Made by a program: the position numbers and the translations under genes. The notes beneath the pieces were generated by a model. The model searched no databases and was not told the DNA's origin. It saw only the letters and a list, made by a program, of their open reading frames with translations. A stretch of DNA of 64,000 nucleotides from Moniliophthora roreri (taxonomy: Eukaryota; Basidiomycota; Agaricomycetes; Agaricales; Marasmiaceae): assembly GCA_001466705.2 (NCBI GenBank), contig LATX02000154.1:372001-436000 (forward strand). Reading direction: 5' to 3'. Positions 23,603-36,035 of the stretch are shown here, piece by piece (position 1 is the first letter of the stretch; each line of letters begins with the position of its first letter).

Positions 23603-24258
23603 TTAGATATGTATTTTATGATGGAGTCCATGTCCATAGCAAGTAAAACAACAGTTGTTCAGATACCTTATCTCAGGTACTGCCTTACCAGTTCTGGTTC
23701 CTATCATATTGAAAAGCTGAATGAACATGGCCAAACAACCACAAGCACTGGGAGGAGATATCTCAGTGACATAGACTGTGATACTGGAAAGAAAAAGCCC
23801 TTTGCCCACCCCAGTGATGCACCTTCCAATGAAGAATTGTGGTAAATGCATTGCAGAGGCTCTGATAGCAATGATGTATGTGTGAGATGTGGTCAGACAA
23901 AGGGCCAGTGAAGAGAGAGGATAGAGAAGCAGTGATCAATATGCAAGAGATGAATAAACCTTGGACAATTGGGAGAGAGTATCGGGGAGAGTATCCCAAA
24001 TTGCACCTTGAATTGAGGCATGATGCTGATTGGACCTATGCTATTAAGGTTTTTAGTTTACTGTGAAAACATATAGACACATCTGCCTTTGTCATAACCC
24101 CACAGAAACCCTCCCAAAGTGGTGAATATGGTAGCCCAGACATAGACACACAAGGCGTATTTTGAGAGGTTCTCGATGATGAAAGCGCAAATGGGGTCTA
24201 GACCACTCCAGACCCAACCTCGTTTTGGAGAGAAACAAACACTAACACACTTTCCCAC
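23603..24258 (-). pseudogene. MFS sugar transporter, N-terminal fragment
   Basis: Read from high to low coordinates it shows the first helix with FTTLGGFLWGYDKG, matching the GxFLFGYDxG motif of fungal hexose transporters. Then come VQGLFISCILITASLSSLF, GPLSDH, QFFIGRCITGVGKGLFLSS and VTEISPPSACGCLAMFIQLF, the region after the fourth helix in the sugar-porter family, and GKAVPEIRY. Several frameshifts and lost introns separate these blocks, and everything after helix 5 is missing. The fragment stops about 30 bp from the terminal repeat of the 8.45-kb element. It may be another captured or interrupted gene. Confidence 0.75.
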
Positions 24259-24456
24259 CCTCTATCTTCAGCCGCGCCAAAAAGCTGGACCTTCGTTCAT
24301 CAACAGGACGAATCCTCGTTCCTCAGACTCGTAGCTCTTCGTCAGTAGTAGGTGTTATAGCAAAGGCTTTTTTTTCATTGACTCGTGGAACCTAGCATTA
24401 CGCCCAAGTACACTCGGCAACTCTAACTCTCGCGTTACCGTTGGGTTCCGAGCCAT

Positions 24457-24620
24457 CATCAGCAAAAACCGTGTAGTGCCATAATGGGTTCCCGGGGTTT
24501 ATAATCCACCTGCAGGGTATTATGACCCTTAAAACCAGTCATAACCCCCACAAACCAGGCCACAACTGGGTTATAATCCCCCTGGAGCTAGGTTATAGCA
24601 CTTTCTGGTTTTTGCTGATG
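24457..24620. mobile_element. 164-bp TIR element (MITE), copy 1
   Basis: It begins CATCAGCAAAAACC and ends GGTTTTTGCTGATG. The interior has repeated TTATAATCC / CATAACCCC phrases. The other segmental copy lacks the insert at the matching place (near 12440), which proves mobility or excision. The bases next to both ends are AT, a possible 2-bp target duplication. Confidence 0.85.
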
Positions 24621-25179
24621 ATATCTGCCTTCGTATCCGTTTTCAGTATTTCGCGCATCTCGTGGCGGCGCACTATCATCCCATTGTGTTACGGCTTCCT
24701 GCCAAGCAGATAAATATATGAACTGCAGTGATGGTGGGCGCGACAGCGTTGTTTGCGTGGCTATGGCTGTAATGACACCATTCGCCATTACCGTGAGTCC
24801 GCTTTCTTTTTTCTTCCGCAAAGACTTGAGAAAGGGGACCTAGCTAACGGTTTCTCTTCATATTTTTAGAGGAATTGCAGCAAGGCTAAGGCAGAGGTTG
24901 GTTGAGGTTCGATGGTGAGGATACAAAGTTATTTTTTTTTTGTTCCTGGCAACAAAGGTGGCTGACGAGCTGATGGACTATATTCATCATTCGGTGGGTA
25001 GATCATGAGATTGCGGTCGTTCGGGTAATTGGAGGCTATGAAGGCGGGTGATCTTCTTAGTGCTTAAGGCTTAAAGTCTGACGTTATTTGGTCCTGGTTG
25101 AAGGGTTATTTTCAAAGTATAAAGTGAACCCTTTTTCCTATTCAAAGGGTATCACAAGTAGTGCAAGACAGTTCAAAAC

Positions 25180-27089
25180 ATGGCTGACCCATCTTTACCC
25201 GCCCCCCACCTCGACCTTGGAGACACATTCGGTGCTTTCTCGGTAGCGGTCAATATCTCATCGTGGTGCGTATGCAGTTACATTTTCAATCATCTTGTCT
25301 AAACCTCCCTCTTGACATTCGCAGCTTGTACGGCGTTACTTGCCTTCAAACTTGGTACTATTTCCGGAACTATCATGATCGCTGGCTACTTCGAGGCGTA
25401 GTGAGTTCGTCACAAATGTTGAGTTCATATCGTGCTAATGATACCGACCTTCAGGTTCTGGCTATCCTGTTCGTGGTTTTGCTCCAATTTGTGTGGTGTA
25501 GCCTGCATTAATCTGTTTTTAGAGTACTCGAAACGGCTCACGCAATCCTCGCCATCCATGCTGTGTACCATTACCTGGTCCTGAACTTTGCCAATCCCGC
25601 TGGATTGTCGAAACATGTTTGGTTAGTCATATCTGTTCTAGTTTATTCAAGGTTAACCTTTTCTCCCAGGAGTATCGTTGTGAGTGTCAACCCAGCTCTT
25701 TTACTATATTAGCTGAACAAGTTTACAAGTTCGTTATACCCATCACGGTAAGACTCGATCAAATATCTGCTACGTGCGCCAGGGCTGAGAGTTGAATGAC
25801 TTTATAGACTGCGACCAATACGATTGTACACCTATTCTATGCGGCACGAATTTACCTGCGTAAGTATTCACGTTGGGTTTACGTACCCAGCAGACTCAAA
25901 CTATCAACAGTCAGTGGTGGAAAAGATTGGTGGACGCCTGCTATAGTAGTAAGTGAAAACCTTCGTTCACTGTATGCTATAAAATCTCACTGACCTTTCA
26001 CAGTGTGTCTTGAAAATTGTTCAAATCGGTATGTGTTCTGGACACTATGAATTATTCAAGCATGGTCTGATATACGAGAACTGGCATCGGAAGTACTATC
26101 CATTAGTGCGTATCCATACTTTGCTGCTGCTGCCAACTCACTCAAACGACTGAAATCCCTCCAGTTCTTACAATCAGGATGTAAGCATTTTCGACGATTC
26201 GTCATCTTTTTATTGAGGTGGGGATTCTGATGGAGACAACAACAGAAACAACATACATTATTTTCTGCTTCTTGTCCACGACGTCCAAACAGTGGTGCGT
26301 GCGGACTGAATCAGCTTCGCCTCCCTACCCTCGTTTCTACTACTACTGATCTGATTCGGACGGTAGACAGTAGCTAATGTTGCACTCTCGTGTAATGCTG
26401 CTTTGGATATCATCTGCGCGTTGGCATTGTCGTATTATCTGCACACTAGTCGGTCAGGTGTCAAGAGGTGTGTGACGTTTTGTTATCACCATAGTGTTCA
26501 TCATTTTAATGAATCATTCGTCAGTACGGAAACGCTCATCAATAGGTTGATTGCCCATGCTATAAACAACGGAGCGTTGACTAGGTATGTCGCCTCGTCC
26601 GTTTTACCAGTTGATGAGTCTCATTCAAGTTGCGCGCAGTCTGGCTGATATCTCAGTTGTTATCTTTGTATGTCGTTCAATCAAATGGACTATCAAAACT
26701 CCTGACTATGTATACATTTAACAGTTGGCACCGATACCAAAGAACCTCGTATACCTTGGAATTTTTGAAATTGTCGGCAACTGTACGGTTCATCGATTAA
26801 TTTTAGGCCCTTACTGATTGCTACACCGCAGTATACGCCAACTCGCTTCTATCGACGTGAGTCCCCGAAATGCAGCTTTTTGGAGCTTTGGCTTTTACCA
26901 TTTTCGTTGTCTAGTTTGAACTCGCGAAACTCTCACTTGCAGGCATCGTTGGCTGCTGAACTCGCCTCTCCGCATCTAAGCTTTGGCACGCCCGTGCCCT
27001 TGGCGTCGACGCGCGCCACAGGTACTTCCTCGACAGATACCGCAAAAGTAAAGTCTTATTTCGATACCAAAAATAAAGCTGCGAGCTGA
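25180..27089 (+). CDS. DUF6534-type multi-pass membrane protein, copy B
   Basis: The ATG at 25180 gives MADPSLPAPHLDLGDTFGAF and SVAVNISSW, then YGVTCLQTWYYFRNYHDRWL, VLAILFVVLLQF, AHAILAIHAVYHYLVLNFAN, TNTIVHLFYAARIYL, DWWTPAIV, CVLKIVQI, LDIICALALSYYLHTSRSG and the late conserved block TLINRLIAHAINNGALT. The last helix is followed by YANSLLSTLNSRN, and the tail ends in KVKSYFDTKNKAAS at the TGA, 27087-27089. Introns have GTGCGT or GTATGT donors, and one may be only about 30 nt (near 25497-25527), which is unusually short. Between 26640 and 26830 the frame is hard to follow, so the penultimate helix may be damaged. Copy A (13318) is its closest relative. Confidence 0.65.
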
Positions 27090-27837
27090 CGGAGGGCTTT
27101 CGACCAAGCCGCCTGTACAGATTTTTGTCGAAACGGAATCAGGTTTGCATCGTGGTCTAAGAGACATGGTGTGTTTTTTCTTAGTGGTATACCCTTTTCC
27201 AGCGCTTACTTGCTATCAATATCGTTCAAGGAATCGTTGGAAATGAAAGTCAACCCGGGTCGAGTGTAAAATAATTCCATGAGCCCTCTGTGCTATGCGG
27301 TGTGCAGGTTGGGCTATCAAAGTGAAACCATGTACTTATTTTTAGGATAGCCTTTACTATATAAGTTATCTGACTCAAGGAGCGTAAGTATCTTTCAAAG
27401 GTTGGCATGAATGAGCACGCACGCACCTGAGAGAGATGATGCCATATTCCCAGCCAGGAACATCGACGCTTGATCAGCGCTATCCGTCCACGTGAGATCA
27501 AAAAAACAGGATGGCTCGGGAAATGGAAGAACCGCACCTTGAACAGTAACCCGTTTCGTTCATCTCTCTCCCCACTTCTCCTTCTCCACTAACAGTGTCT
27601 TTCTCTTCTTATCCAGAACTACCGCCAAAGACCCTCGGATCTTGAGCACATGGGCAGGTAGGCACTCCTGTGCGAGGACTGTTCAAGATAGCAGAACGAC
27701 CCTAGCGGTAGGCATCATAGCGAATGATGGTAACGGCAGGCGGCAGTCGTTGACAACGATGACGGGTAGCACTATGGGAGTACCGAAATGTAGTGGTTGC
27801 TGGTAGCGCTAAAACTGGCAAAGACCTATGAAGGGAC
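27090..27837. other. Stretch behind DUF6534 copy B, no gene seen
   Basis: Sequence present only in duplication copy B. No family was recognised. Short open frames on both strands look like chance. Confidence 0.35.
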
Positions 27838-28600
27838 GTTGTCATCAAGTTATGAGAAACTTGAGGTGGAGCCATATGAACGTTGTCGAGGCGGATACCT
27901 ATAAGCCGTCAGGGTCCCTAAAGCGTGCTTGTTACGGGCGCTTTAATACGTCTTCTTAAGGGCCGAACCCGGAGCGTTAAAGTGAAAAATTCCAATAGTG
28001 TATAGCTTGTATTTATTTTGAGGATGTTGAGTTTGTCTTTGAGGATGTATCTGGCGTTCAGGATGTAGCAACCTGCCTGGAGAATAGAGCTGTTAAATTT
28101 ATCAAAAGCTTTGACCGAGCGGGACTGGATGACGCACCACTGACCACAACCCGTCATATATCCAATAAAGGCGACTGCCTTCCTCCAAAATCCAATAACT
28201 CCTAGCCCAGAGAAAGTCCGAAAGTGCATTCAATTGAGATGATGATACTTGCCATCCAAAGCCGATTAGTGTCTGAAAAATGGAGAATAATTACCTACCA
28301 CATCCAGCAGATCTATCCAGGCATCGTGAAGAAAGAAGAGCGGTCGGGATCAGGCTTGCGATCTGCAGTCACGTCATTTCTTTACATCACCAGATGAGGG
28401 TATCTGTTATCGACAGCTGGGCCACAGAAGAAAAGCGAGAGACATAAACATGAGGTCGAGTCTGACAAAGTCGTCGAGTTTATCCTGTCTATCACTAGGT
28501 GGCAGTTGGCGGGCGGGAAGAACGCGAAATGCGAGTTGGGGTGATAGACCTGTGTCCACAAGCCCAGCTTTTCGAACCCAGTGTAATTCGGCATTCGTTG
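27838..28600 (-). pseudogene. Decayed DUF6534-like gene fragment, minus strand
   Basis: Minus-strand phrases such as SIIISIECTFGLSLG and LQAGCYILNARYILKDK match, in the same order, a plus-strand region at about 39.98-40.40 kb (AGCYILNLGCIF), and both resemble the start of the gene at 8394 (GIIISTW). Frames are broken. The low-coordinate part (to 28142) is shared with the end of duplication copy A. Confidence 0.4.
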
Positions 28601-29950
28601 CCGATCAGCGCTTTACTTGGCACCCAGGAGTACCCGTCACCACTGGGCCTCTGTTCTGCGAGTTGCGAGTGCGGGAGTCGTTGGTAGAGGATTTGGGTGT
28701 TGTAAATGAATTGTTTACTTCCTGGGTGGCTGTTACATTTGAGAGCGAGTTAATATTCTATGCTCTGTAAGGGAAGCAAAGGCATAAGCATTGCGGAAAG
28801 CAGAACCAAGAAGGCACCCGAACGAATATCGTAACCAAACTGGAAGAAGAAAAGGTAGACGAATTGCTAGTACACGCCTGTATTGATGCTCCATTACTTC
28901 GTCAAATGCACAATTCCCATGAAGCTCCCTTGGCTGGGTTGCTTTAGGTCGGCTTCTCCGGTGACTGTGGATACGCGAGTCAAGTTGTGCACAAGTGCTG
29001 CTCAATGCAAGAAGACTCTGGAGCATAATAGGCGAGTCTCAAAGGTTTCCTAAGGACCAGCAGATTCTATGAGAATAGGGCGTTGTTGTTGTGATGGACG
29101 TTGACATGAGAGTTGTGCTAGTGTCTACTTTAGCGCCCGACTCTGGACCTTGTCTGATGCACGTGAAGCGTGCATGGACTAGTCCACGGTAAAGGTTTTC
29201 AAGCGCTGCGCGCTGTTCACAACGATGACGACGGATCTTCCAGTGATGCAGGTATGGCTCAACAATTCCTTACAATTGATAGATCTTATTTTCAAAAACT
29301 CTCTCTTAGATCCTGTCTGACTTCCCTATACCCTATAGGAGTAAAGCTTTCGCACTAGAAACTTAGAAGAAGAAGGATACTTGATTGTGAAACGTTGCTA
29401 CTGTAAGTGCCGAATTAGCTTTTCTTGACTTTTTGTCTGAACTCGTGTCGTTCTTGCCCTGACTGAAAATCGGTTACAGGCCCTTTCCGGCCTTTCAATG
29501 GTCGAAGCTTGGATACCTACATCCTGGGAACCCATGGAATCCTGCAGAATGTCGTCGAACTTTCGCCCGCGCGACGATGAAATCACAAGGCTGGGAAGAA
29601 CGAACGTCGAACTCGAGAGAAACTACGATAGCAGACGGAATAGGGAGTGGATGGCCTAGCACCCTGTAGATTCTGACTCGCAACCAACATCAATGCTCCC
29701 CACCCCAGTTAAACCGCCACCCCACCCCCACCGTCTTGCATGCCGAGCTTTCCAGTGCCCGTCAGGTTAAGCAAAATGCAAATGCAGCACCTCGAAGTCT
29801 GACGCCGCCCGCTTGTTCACCCTGGCTCGCAAGCATCTTTTGTTTCCTCATCTAGACAACCGCTCATTGCCCACCTACCACATTCCCCAATGAGGTCTTC
29901 ATGAAACGAAGAACTGGAAGGCGTCCATCCATCATCAATGCCCCGAACAC
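28601..29950. other. Decayed sequence with a family tail
   Basis: No gene could be assembled. At about 29595-29660 (+) the stretch GRTNVELERNYDSRRNREWM and a stop resembles shorter versions near 39360-39410 and 41170-41210, so three copies of the 3' end of one gene family lie in this window. Confidence 0.35.
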
Positions 29951-30640
29951 TCTTGCACCGAAAATCAGTTCTGCTACCTCATCAATGATGTCCATGTCGA
30001 TGTGTCCTCCGAAGGCCATGATTCCCCCGACATGTGCTGCAGTAGGAGCACCGCTTCGGTTACCTTGAAACTCATACAGGCCAACTGGATCGAGGCATTT
30101 TGATCTAGTACGTTCGTCGTTCCCTTACTGGCATTCCCTATCTGATGAGACTTTTGACCTCGCTTTCCGTACAACCAATGATAACCAGTACTCGTAATAT
30201 CTGCCTATGGTCTACCAGTTTCCCTTTGCTGACTCTAGGTATAGTATTACTCACATTTTGCTGTCAGCATCCTTTCAGCGCATCTACGTTCATTCTTAGG
30301 AAGATGGTACTCATATGCGTTGACGAGCGTCATCACTAAGGATGACCCAGCGACAGAATTTGGCACTGCGCTCGTCTTATTAAGCGTCGGAAAGGGTGTA
30401 TTCTTCGCGCCCTTTGCCGCCCAACAACCGAAGGTTGCACAGGTGCTTTTACTCTCACCTGCCGGTACTTGAGAGAGCCCATGATATCCGCTCTCACATT
30501 CACTGGTGGCCTCGCTTCCTTGTATCCCTTGTTCGTTCTCTTCCGCGCAAATCTCCGGTACTCAGCATTACCTGCAACGACGTCTACCTCGTCATTTCCT
30601 CACAAACGTTACCTATCCAAAGCGAGCTATGAAGATTGGG
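29951..30640. repeat. Diverged local duplication, partner at about 36640-37380
   Basis: Phrases such as GTAGGAGCAC...CATACAGGC and, further on, ATTACCTGC..CGACGTCTAC recur in order at 36690 and 37300. Reading frames in both are broken, so the family cannot be named. Confidence 0.5.
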
Positions 30641-30667
30641 TTTATCCGGGGCGAACGGAGGGACGAG

Positions 30668-32225
30668 CAGCTCCGGGTATTGATTCGCAGATGCCAACAC
30701 TACCAGTACCGATACCTTGGCTATAATTTCCGCCGCTATCAGCTTTATCTCATCACCAATAACGGTGCCTTCCCCATGGAGCTCAGGCCCGTTACTTCCA
30801 TTACAGCCCTTCCTCTGTGCCTTGAGGAGTTCACAGACGGAACCTGAAGGGGGCGAACCGGGCGTAAGAATAAAGGTTAGGGGAGGCTTGGGTGAAGAAT
30901 CAGAATGGGCTTCAGTGAGCGAGTAAAAGGCGATCTGACAGTGCGGAGGTTCAGGAAGCTATATCTGCGTCTATCATAGTGGGAGTATTGCTGGATCCGA
31001 CAAGTTCTTGATGTTGGGGTACAGAGTTTCGCCGTCCCATGCTGCCACCAGATGCTTACCAGTATCATAGCCACTCGCCGTCTTCGTCGGTGTAGTCGCT
31101 GCCAGCATCTTTACCAGTGTCTGTTTGCCTACTGGGTCCGTCATTTCGTCGCTATCACTGCTGGTCTACTCTTCGAATGTCACCGTCGAACGTTCGTTTA
31201 CGCAATAATGACATCACACGGTTGGTTTAGTTGCGAAGCAGGAAGGGCAGTCGAGAGGGCAAACTGATTGTGAGGTGCACATGCTGTCTGCTCAGAAACA
31301 CCATCATCAATCAGCCACCACCGCCGCTCTGGTCAAAACTACTGAAACGAGATCATCGATGGCGGCTTTTCCATTATCGCCTACACTTGTTTGAACATCG
31401 AGATCGTTCCTCCTCTCTTATTAGCTTTGGCACACCGCCTCCCATTGCTTTTGCCTTTAAGCTACCTTATTTGCACGCGTACTCCTTCAACTTTACGACT
31501 TTTTCCTGTCACTGCTCATGGCAGCCGTGACCAATTATCATTATACCGTCACTTCTCCTTATGCTCCGGTACCACGACATCTTTCCAGTCCTGATCTCGC
31601 GAGTCTTATTGTTTTGGATTGGGGTCTTACTGTCATCGCGGAGCGGGCCTCTGGCTGTATGGTACATCTTGTATTCGCATTCTGCCCCCATACTTCGTGA
31701 TCCCTGGTGCTGATGATAGCAATCTACTGGGAAAACGTGCAGAATATATACTCGTGTGGGTATGGAGCCATCATTAGTTATGTAGTGAGACCCGGGACTT
31801 CATTATTTCCGGAGTCCGATTGTACATCGAAATCTGACAATCAGATATCCTAGGTCCTGTTTTCCGGCAATCGCGATGTACTCAGAACTCGTGGGCCATC
31901 GTTCCCTTCAATTCTTCAGTATCATCGTATGCCCTCACATCCCAAATATGTACCGAATACCGCTAATGGGCCATTTTCATATGGCTTTGAGGGTAACAAT
32001 GCTCAGGCTTTGGCAGAGACCACCAGGAAAGCGGCAAAAACCCGACAATCAAACTTGGAACTTGCTGATTCGGAAAAGGTACTCCCCATGTGGCATCGGA
32101 TTAGTGACCTCTAACCACCATGTTGCATCGCCGCACCCGTATCTGTTCATCCTTTTGGGGAGATGAGCTCGATAGTGTACCGCATTTGGACTGGGGATGG
32201 TTCCTGGATTAGCCTCGAGGTCCTC
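30668..32225. repeat. Duplicated block, partner at 42447-44035
   Basis: About 1.56 kb repeated in the same orientation with high identity (for example the stretch around 31040-31230 against 42820-43010). Small indels put the same sequence in different frames, so there is no shared intact ORF. The block holds several membrane-like segments (LLFWIAVLLSSRSGLLVVWY in the second copy). It is probably a decayed membrane-protein gene, but I could not name it. Confidence 0.7.
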
Positions 32226-33421
32226 TTCTCAGTTTCGGGATGAACCTCGATGCGAGGTACATGAATCACCAAAACAGCGGCTACTTCCACAGCAGGACGA
32301 TCTTCCTTAGTCTATTCTCTTCGGCTTCTATAGTCCCTTTCCACGCATCTCTACGAACGTAAGTAGCCACGTTCAGGCTCCTAGTGAGCCCCAGCTACCA
32401 TGCTACCTCCAAGATTAAATTGATTTATTCCGTCCTGTTCGGCATGTACTGTGTACTTTCGGAATTAAATTGTATTGGGATCGGAATTAACATGGCCGTC
32501 GTGGTACCTACTGGTAAGCTATCCCCTTCTTTTATGCTCTGCCCTGTCTCATACTGTACCTCCAGGCAGTGGTCATTGGCATCGAATACTCAAAGTGCAC
32601 CTCATTAAAGGCAAATTCAAATTTCGGAGGTATGCTCGTTCCATAACATAGGCTGCTGTCACGGACCGCATCTATTGCCTTCAGCGCGGTCTTTCCTCAC
32701 ATCAGTCATCGGGATCAACAGCAGTAAGTACAATGGCTTTGAATTGTAGTGCACTTTCGGCGTCCGCTCGTTCTCCACGCTATTTTTGGCGAGGTCTATG
32801 GCTGCTTTTGCACCATTCAAACTTACTGTGAGTGCTCCTTTGTGTTTGGCCAAGCTTCACGGTGGTTTAAAGGTGTTCCGAGGCTGTATGCTAGTACAAA
32901 CAAGCTGGCAAGACGAGAGGGCTCACAGAATACACATCTAATCACATTGCCTATCGAGATAGAGACTAGGTTTATTGAGTATTTCTTTCCTGTCCAACTA
33001 GAAGAGAAATCATCAAGAATCATCTAGAACATATTAATCTTGTGCTCTAGCAGAAACATCACAGTGACGATGTAACATTTAGTTCCAAGACACCTGAACG
33101 GTGACTTAAGACGTGACCGAATCGTGAGGATGGCGCTGTAAAAGCTCTACTCCGGTGCGTGATTTCTCAAGGAGATTTAATATCGGATACTTATTTCCAG
33201 TCTGGTAGGCTGTGTCGGAGATAGCACCCTTGAGTGCCGGGTATGCAATCATCATTTATTGTAGAGTGAATCCCGTTCTATCCGGGACGAACCTTATGAG
33301 CTGTTGCACCCTGCAATGAATCAACTGCGGAGCTTTAGGAAGAGGACCATATGTAGGAAACATAAAATTTAAACACCGGAGGGACTTTATAAGGAGTGCT
33401 CAGAACTTGGCTACACCATTC
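32226..33421. other. No recognised gene
   Basis: A mix of short ORFs on both strands and no recognised motif. The last 100 bp or so should hold the promoter of the DUF6534 gene at 33422. Confidence 0.3.
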
Positions 33422-35348
33422 ATGTCCATTGTTCAACCAGATCTGGGAGATACCTTCGGAGCCAATCTAGTGGCAACCATTATCTCATCATGGTGCGTAC
33501 ACTGCTATAAACCATCATAACCCACCTCCTGAGAGCTCCCTGCAGCTTGTATGGGGTCACCTGCCTTCAAACATGGTACTACTTCCAAAACTACAGTGAT
33601 TCCATTTTGATAAGAGCCACTGTGAGCTTCCCTTCCTCTTAGTGTTGTCTTCAACTTTTGACAATACCAAACTTTCAGGTTCTAGCCATCCTGTTTGTGA
33701 CTTTCTCTTTGCTCTATGACACATCTTCAATGTAATGTGATCAGGGCACTTGAAACTATCCATGAAATTCTGCTTACTGAGGCAGCGTATCATTATCTGA
33801 TCCTGAACTATGGCAATCCCCTTGCATTGTTGACACATACCTGGTTAGTCACATCACTTGTTTCATCCTATTCAATTCTAATGTTTTCCAGGAGTACCAT
33901 TGTGAGTTTGATTTGTCTATGAGCCCTTTCTGAACTGATATGAACATACTGAAAAGCTCATAGGTCCTGCAACGGTGAGACCCATTGCACCCTTACCTTG
34001 TTTGAGAGCTGAAACAGAAATGGCTCAGAGCGCAATAGCGACCATTGTTTTTATGTTCTACGCTGTAAGAATCTACCTGCGTAAGTATTATAGACAGTTA
34101 CATGCACCAGCCAACTGACAGTATCAATAGTTAGTCATAAAAGAGATTGGTGGACGCCTGCTATAGTAGTAAGTGAGACCTACATTCACAGAGCACTATT
34201 CTAGCTCACTTGTCTTCCAAAGTGTGTTCTGAATGTTGCTCAAACTGGTATGTGTTCCATGTTCCATTGGTTGACAGTTCCTTAATCTAAAAGATGGCAT
34301 TCAGCACTTTCCATTGGTATGTACCTTGATTCATGGCTTGCCCCAATGACTGATTGCCATGCTTAACCAGCCCTTGCAGTTGGAATGTGAGTTTTGTCAT
34401 TGTGCAGCACATAACAACGCGGCCTCTGACATAGATGACTACAGGGCCAAACACCGTTTTTTTGCGGTCATTACTACCAATAAGCAATCCATAGTTTGTA
34501 GTTTTATTTTGCTCCTTGTTTAACTGACCTGAGTTGGACCACAGGCAATTGGCATTGCCCCACTCTTTTGTAACGCTGCTGGAGATGTCATCTGTGCAGT
34601 GGCACTATCTTACTATTTGCACTCAAACCGTTCAGGCATCAAAAGGTCTGTGCATAATGACAGTTGCAATGGTCTACACAATCACCTCTCACATTCATTC
34701 CTCATAGTACTGACACGCGAATCAACAAACTTATCATCCATGCTATCAATAACGGAGTATTGACTGTGTGCGTTAGTCTATTCTCCTTAACCAATGCAGT
34801 CTCACCAAGGTCACTCCAGTGTGGCTGCTATCTCCACAGTTGTCTTTGTACGTGACTCTGAAGATTGCGTTATGAGCTTCCCGCTGAATTTGGATCCAGG
34901 CAATTGCAAAACCAAAGAACCTTGTGTACCAAGCGGTTTTTCAAGTGGTTGGCAACTGTATGATGCATCATGAATTACCTTTTCCCCTACTAACATCAAG
35001 GCTATTGCAGTGTATGCTAACTCGCTCTTGTCCACGTAAGTCCCAAAGCACAGTTTACAACGTTTTGATTAACTATTTTTCATTTTCTCCAGCCTTAACT
35101 CACGAAACACTCACGTGAAGGCATTCTTGCCTGTCTCAGTCGATTCTTCGCACCTTGACCTTGCATTCAGGCCTGCGAGTGAGACATCCAGGTTAACGCA
35201 GGCTGCGGATACTCTCACTATAGATATTGCGAAGGTGGGAGTCCCGCCTGTATCCAAATATTTCGTAAACCACATATACTTACAGATCTTGAATGAACCG
35301 GAACCGGTCGCGCGTCGTGATCAGCAGTATGCGGTAAACTCGTGCTGA
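33422..35348 (+). CDS. DUF6534-type multi-pass membrane protein, copy C
   Basis: The ATG at 33422 gives MSIVQPDLGDTFGANLVATI, close to the N-terminus of copies A and B. After a GTGCGT intron comes YGVTCLQTWYYFQNYSDS, then VLAILFVTFS, ALETIHEILLTEAAYHYLIL, ATIVFMFYAVRIYL, RDWWTPAIV, AIGIAPLFCNAAGDVICAVA and YYLHSNRSGIK. The conserved late block is TRINKLIIHAINNGVLT, then AIAKPKNLVY and YANSLLSTLNSRN after a further intron. The tail runs SRLTQAADTLTIDIAKVG and ends QQYAVNSC at the TGA near 35346-35348. The order and spacing of exons match copy B throughout, and no certain disabling change was seen, so this is the best candidate for a working member of this subfamily. Function unknown. Confidence 0.7.
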
Positions 35349-35615
35349 GATCCTTTTCTGGGGCTCATGAGTACGATCCAAGGGATCATTTGGGATGGAA
35401 GTCAATCCAGAACGTGGGTGAATGTCGGATAAACGATCCAGCACCTTCATGAGGTGGCAATCCGATGGGAACATCAGAATTCAGATAATAATATATGATA
35501 TATACTATAACAAGGAATAGAGGCATGACATTCGCATTTCTGAGGGGCAGAGTGAATGATGGCGGAAATTCATGGCCGTTGTCCTCAAACTGAAACTTAC
35601 CTGTGATTTCTTTTG

Positions 35616-36035
35616 CTAATTCAAGGTACTATGCACCAGATACACCCTCAAATACAAAGATCGACGTCTCGTCAATTGGGCTACTATCAAACCAACAGCT
35701 AAATCCATTTGCGCACCTCTGACCTCAACGAAGGCAGACGGACCGCCGAAATATACCATTCCGTTTATGCACGACACTGCATCAGGCAGAAGCGTATCCA
35801 GCTCCCTCAGTATCACACGGTAACTTTCTCTGTTAGCCTGAAACGCAAAAAGTCTGTGTGTCAGGGGAGAAAGAATGGAGGTCACTGTTTCGTGCAGGAA
35901 ACAAGAAACCAGACCGCCAGGAAGGCATCTTATAGCCGGACTAGAAGGCCAGACTGTCAAAGGTGTGATAACTAGACAGTCGTGAGCCGGTACATACCTT
36001 GAATGTTGTTTCGGCAAGAAGGACAGAGATGACAT
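35616..36035 (-). CDS. Unrecognised coding-like ORF with introns
   Basis: The lower part (about 35830-35616) reads ANRESYRVILRELDTLLPDA, CINGMVYFGGPSAFVEV and QMDLAVGLIVAQLTRR, which looks like real protein. It is preceded by a plausible 3' splice site (TTGCGTTTCAG) and, about 180 nt further up, a 5' site (AAG|GTATGT) after an exon-like stretch (CHLCPSCRNNIQ). I do not recognise the family. It faces DUF6534 copy C, tail to tail. Confidence 0.3.
   Translation of the reverse strand: MSSLSFLPKQHSRYVPAHDCLVITPLTVWPSSPAIRCLPGGLVSCFLHETVTSILSPLTHRLFAFQANRESYRVILRELDTLLPDAVSCINGMVYFGGPSAFVEVRGAQMDLAVGLIVAQLTRRRSLYLRVYLVHSTLN

Larger units (their letters stand above)
24333..28142. repeat. Segmental duplication, copy B
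   Basis: This is the second copy of the segment at 12319-14939, same orientation. It keeps the complete 3' half of the DUF6534 gene and the sequence behind it (26470-27837), which copy A has lost. It has gained a small TIR element at 24457-24620. Confidence 0.85.
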
